Under the pieces are notes generated by a model. It had not been told where the DNA came from, made no database searches, and saw nothing but the letters and a program-made list of their open reading frames with translations. Of a stretch of DNA of 64,000 nt, positions 63,362 through 64,000 are shown one piece after another. The position numbers were made by a program, and so were the translations under genes. The DNA is from Paraburkholderia adhaesiva (GTDB taxonomy: Bacteria; Pseudomonadota; Gammaproteobacteria; Burkholderiales; Burkholderiaceae). Positions within the stretch are counted from its first letter, which is position 1. The number at the start of each line of letters is the position of its first letter. Location: positions 3,313,437 to 3,377,436 of the forward strand of contig NZ_JAJEJQ010000001.1 in assembly GCF_021390575.1 (NCBI RefSeq), written 5' to 3'.

Positions 63362-64000
63362 ATGAACGATTTCTGGCAACACTGTTCCGCACTGCTGGAG
63401 CGTGAGCTGACGCCCCAGCAGTACGTGACGTGGATTAAACCGTTGGCCCCGGTTGCCTTCGATGCTGCTGCGAACACGCTGCAGATCGCCGCTCCCAACC
63501 GTTTCAAGCTCGACTGGGTCAAGAGTCAGTTTTCGGGTCGCATCGCCGATATGGCCCGAGATTTCTGGCAGACCCCGGTCGATGTTCAATTCGTCCTCGA
63601 TCCGAAAGCGGGCGTGCGCACCCCGGTTGCGGCTGCGCCGCGCGCGCCGCTCGCAGGCAGCACGGGTGCATCCGCTGCGCCGGCGATGCAGGCTGGCGGC
63701 CCCGCGGCGAGCTTTTCCGCCATGACACATGCGACGTCGGCGCCTGTCGCGCCGTCGGGCAGGGGCGCGCACGCGGGTTTGGTGGCCGAAGACGCCGCCG
63801 ATCTCGACCTGCCGAGCCTCGACGCGAACGAAGCCGCCGCTGGCCGTCGCACATGGCGCCCGGGCCAGGGCGCGGGCGCCGGCGCGTCGAGCGGCGAGAC
63901 CGACCCGACCTACGAGCGCTCGAAGCTGAACCCGGTGCTCACGTTCGACAACTTCGTCACCGGCAAGGCGAACCAGCTTGCGCGCGCGGCGGCGATCCAG
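63362..64000 (+). CDS. dnaA: Chromosomal replication initiator DnaA, N-terminal part (cut by window edge)
   Basis: 213 residues visible. Domain I ([28 protein letters not shown], to about 90) binds helicase loaders. A long Ala/Pro/Gly-rich domain II linker spans about 90-190, and domain III begins at [21 protein letters not shown]. The ATPase and DNA-binding domains lie beyond the window. Divergent from rpmH. Confidence 0.97.
   Translation, partial: MNDFWQHCSALLERELTPQQYVTWIKPLAPVAFDAAANTLQIAAPNRFKLDWVKSQFSGRIADMARDFWQTPVDVQFVLDPKAGVRTPVAAAPRAPLAGSTGASAAPAMQAGGPAASFSAMTHATSAPVAPSGRGAHAGLVAEDAADLDLPSLDANEAAAGRRTWRPGQGAGAGASSGETDPTYERSKLNPVLTFDNFVTGKANQLARAAAIQ

Overview
The window reads as a chromosomal segment of a GC-rich betaproteobacterium of the Burkholderia/Paraburkholderia/Caballeronia group. 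The grounds are the dnaA-rpmH-rnpA-yidD-yidC-mnmE block at the right end, the gspDEF-(reversed gspC)-gspGHIJKLMN type II secretion layout, the DUF3717 and DUF3562 small proteins, and the gene neighbourhoods. Genus is inference from these features; no rRNA or species marker is present. I see no rRNA, tRNA, insertion sequence, CRISPR array or prophage.

Layout. 0-9.3 kb: a minus-strand branched-chain-amino-acid-type ABC importer (livG-livF-binding protein-livH-livM), followed by two near-identical extra binding-protein genes, the second cut by the window edge. 7.5-12 kb: a GMC alcohol dehydrogenase and an mmsA-type aldehyde dehydrogenase with a divergent LysR regulator. 12-17.3 kb: a CYTH protein, an Lrp/AsnC regulator facing phhB without phhA, DUF3717, a TctD/TctE-like two-component system and a SET-domain methyltransferase. 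17.6-24.2 kb: an old-yellow-enzyme reductase, a glutamine amidotransferase, a Cys-rich MarR protein, a YbdK-type ligase and a CPA2 antiporter. Two long non-coding stretches here carry consensus DnaA boxes, one inside a 13-bp perfect palindrome. 24.2-29 kb: mnmC, hupB, a CobW/COG0523 GTPase and a lytic transglycosylase whose leader can form two mutually exclusive hairpins.

29.5-41.3 kb: a complete type II secretion operon apart from the prepilin peptidase, with gspC on the opposite strand. 41.3-47.3 kb: an RND-type outer-membrane lipoprotein, a MarR regulator with a 15-bp-arm operator candidate, an EmrB-type MFS pump without EmrA, and two envelope lipoproteins. 47.5-51.6 kb: gshA and an alkA-ada DNA-alkylation repair pair. 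51.7-57.5 kb: an accessory-looking stretch with a strong small-RNA candidate bearing two tandem anti-Shine-Dalgarno motifs, VOC and YaeQ proteins, several small secreted or membrane proteins (two of them 52-53 residues and adjacent), an HtrA-like protease and a second orphan terminator.

57.8-64 kb: mnmE, an XRE regulator, yidC, yidD, rnpA (with an open upstream stretch containing a 12-bp periodic repeat), rpmH and the 5' part of dnaA. The best candidates for undescribed biology are the small RNA at 51.78 kb, the DnaA-box palindrome at 24.2 kb, the leader switch at 29.0 kb, the paired micro-membrane proteins at 54.4-54.7 kb and the rnpA upstream repeat.
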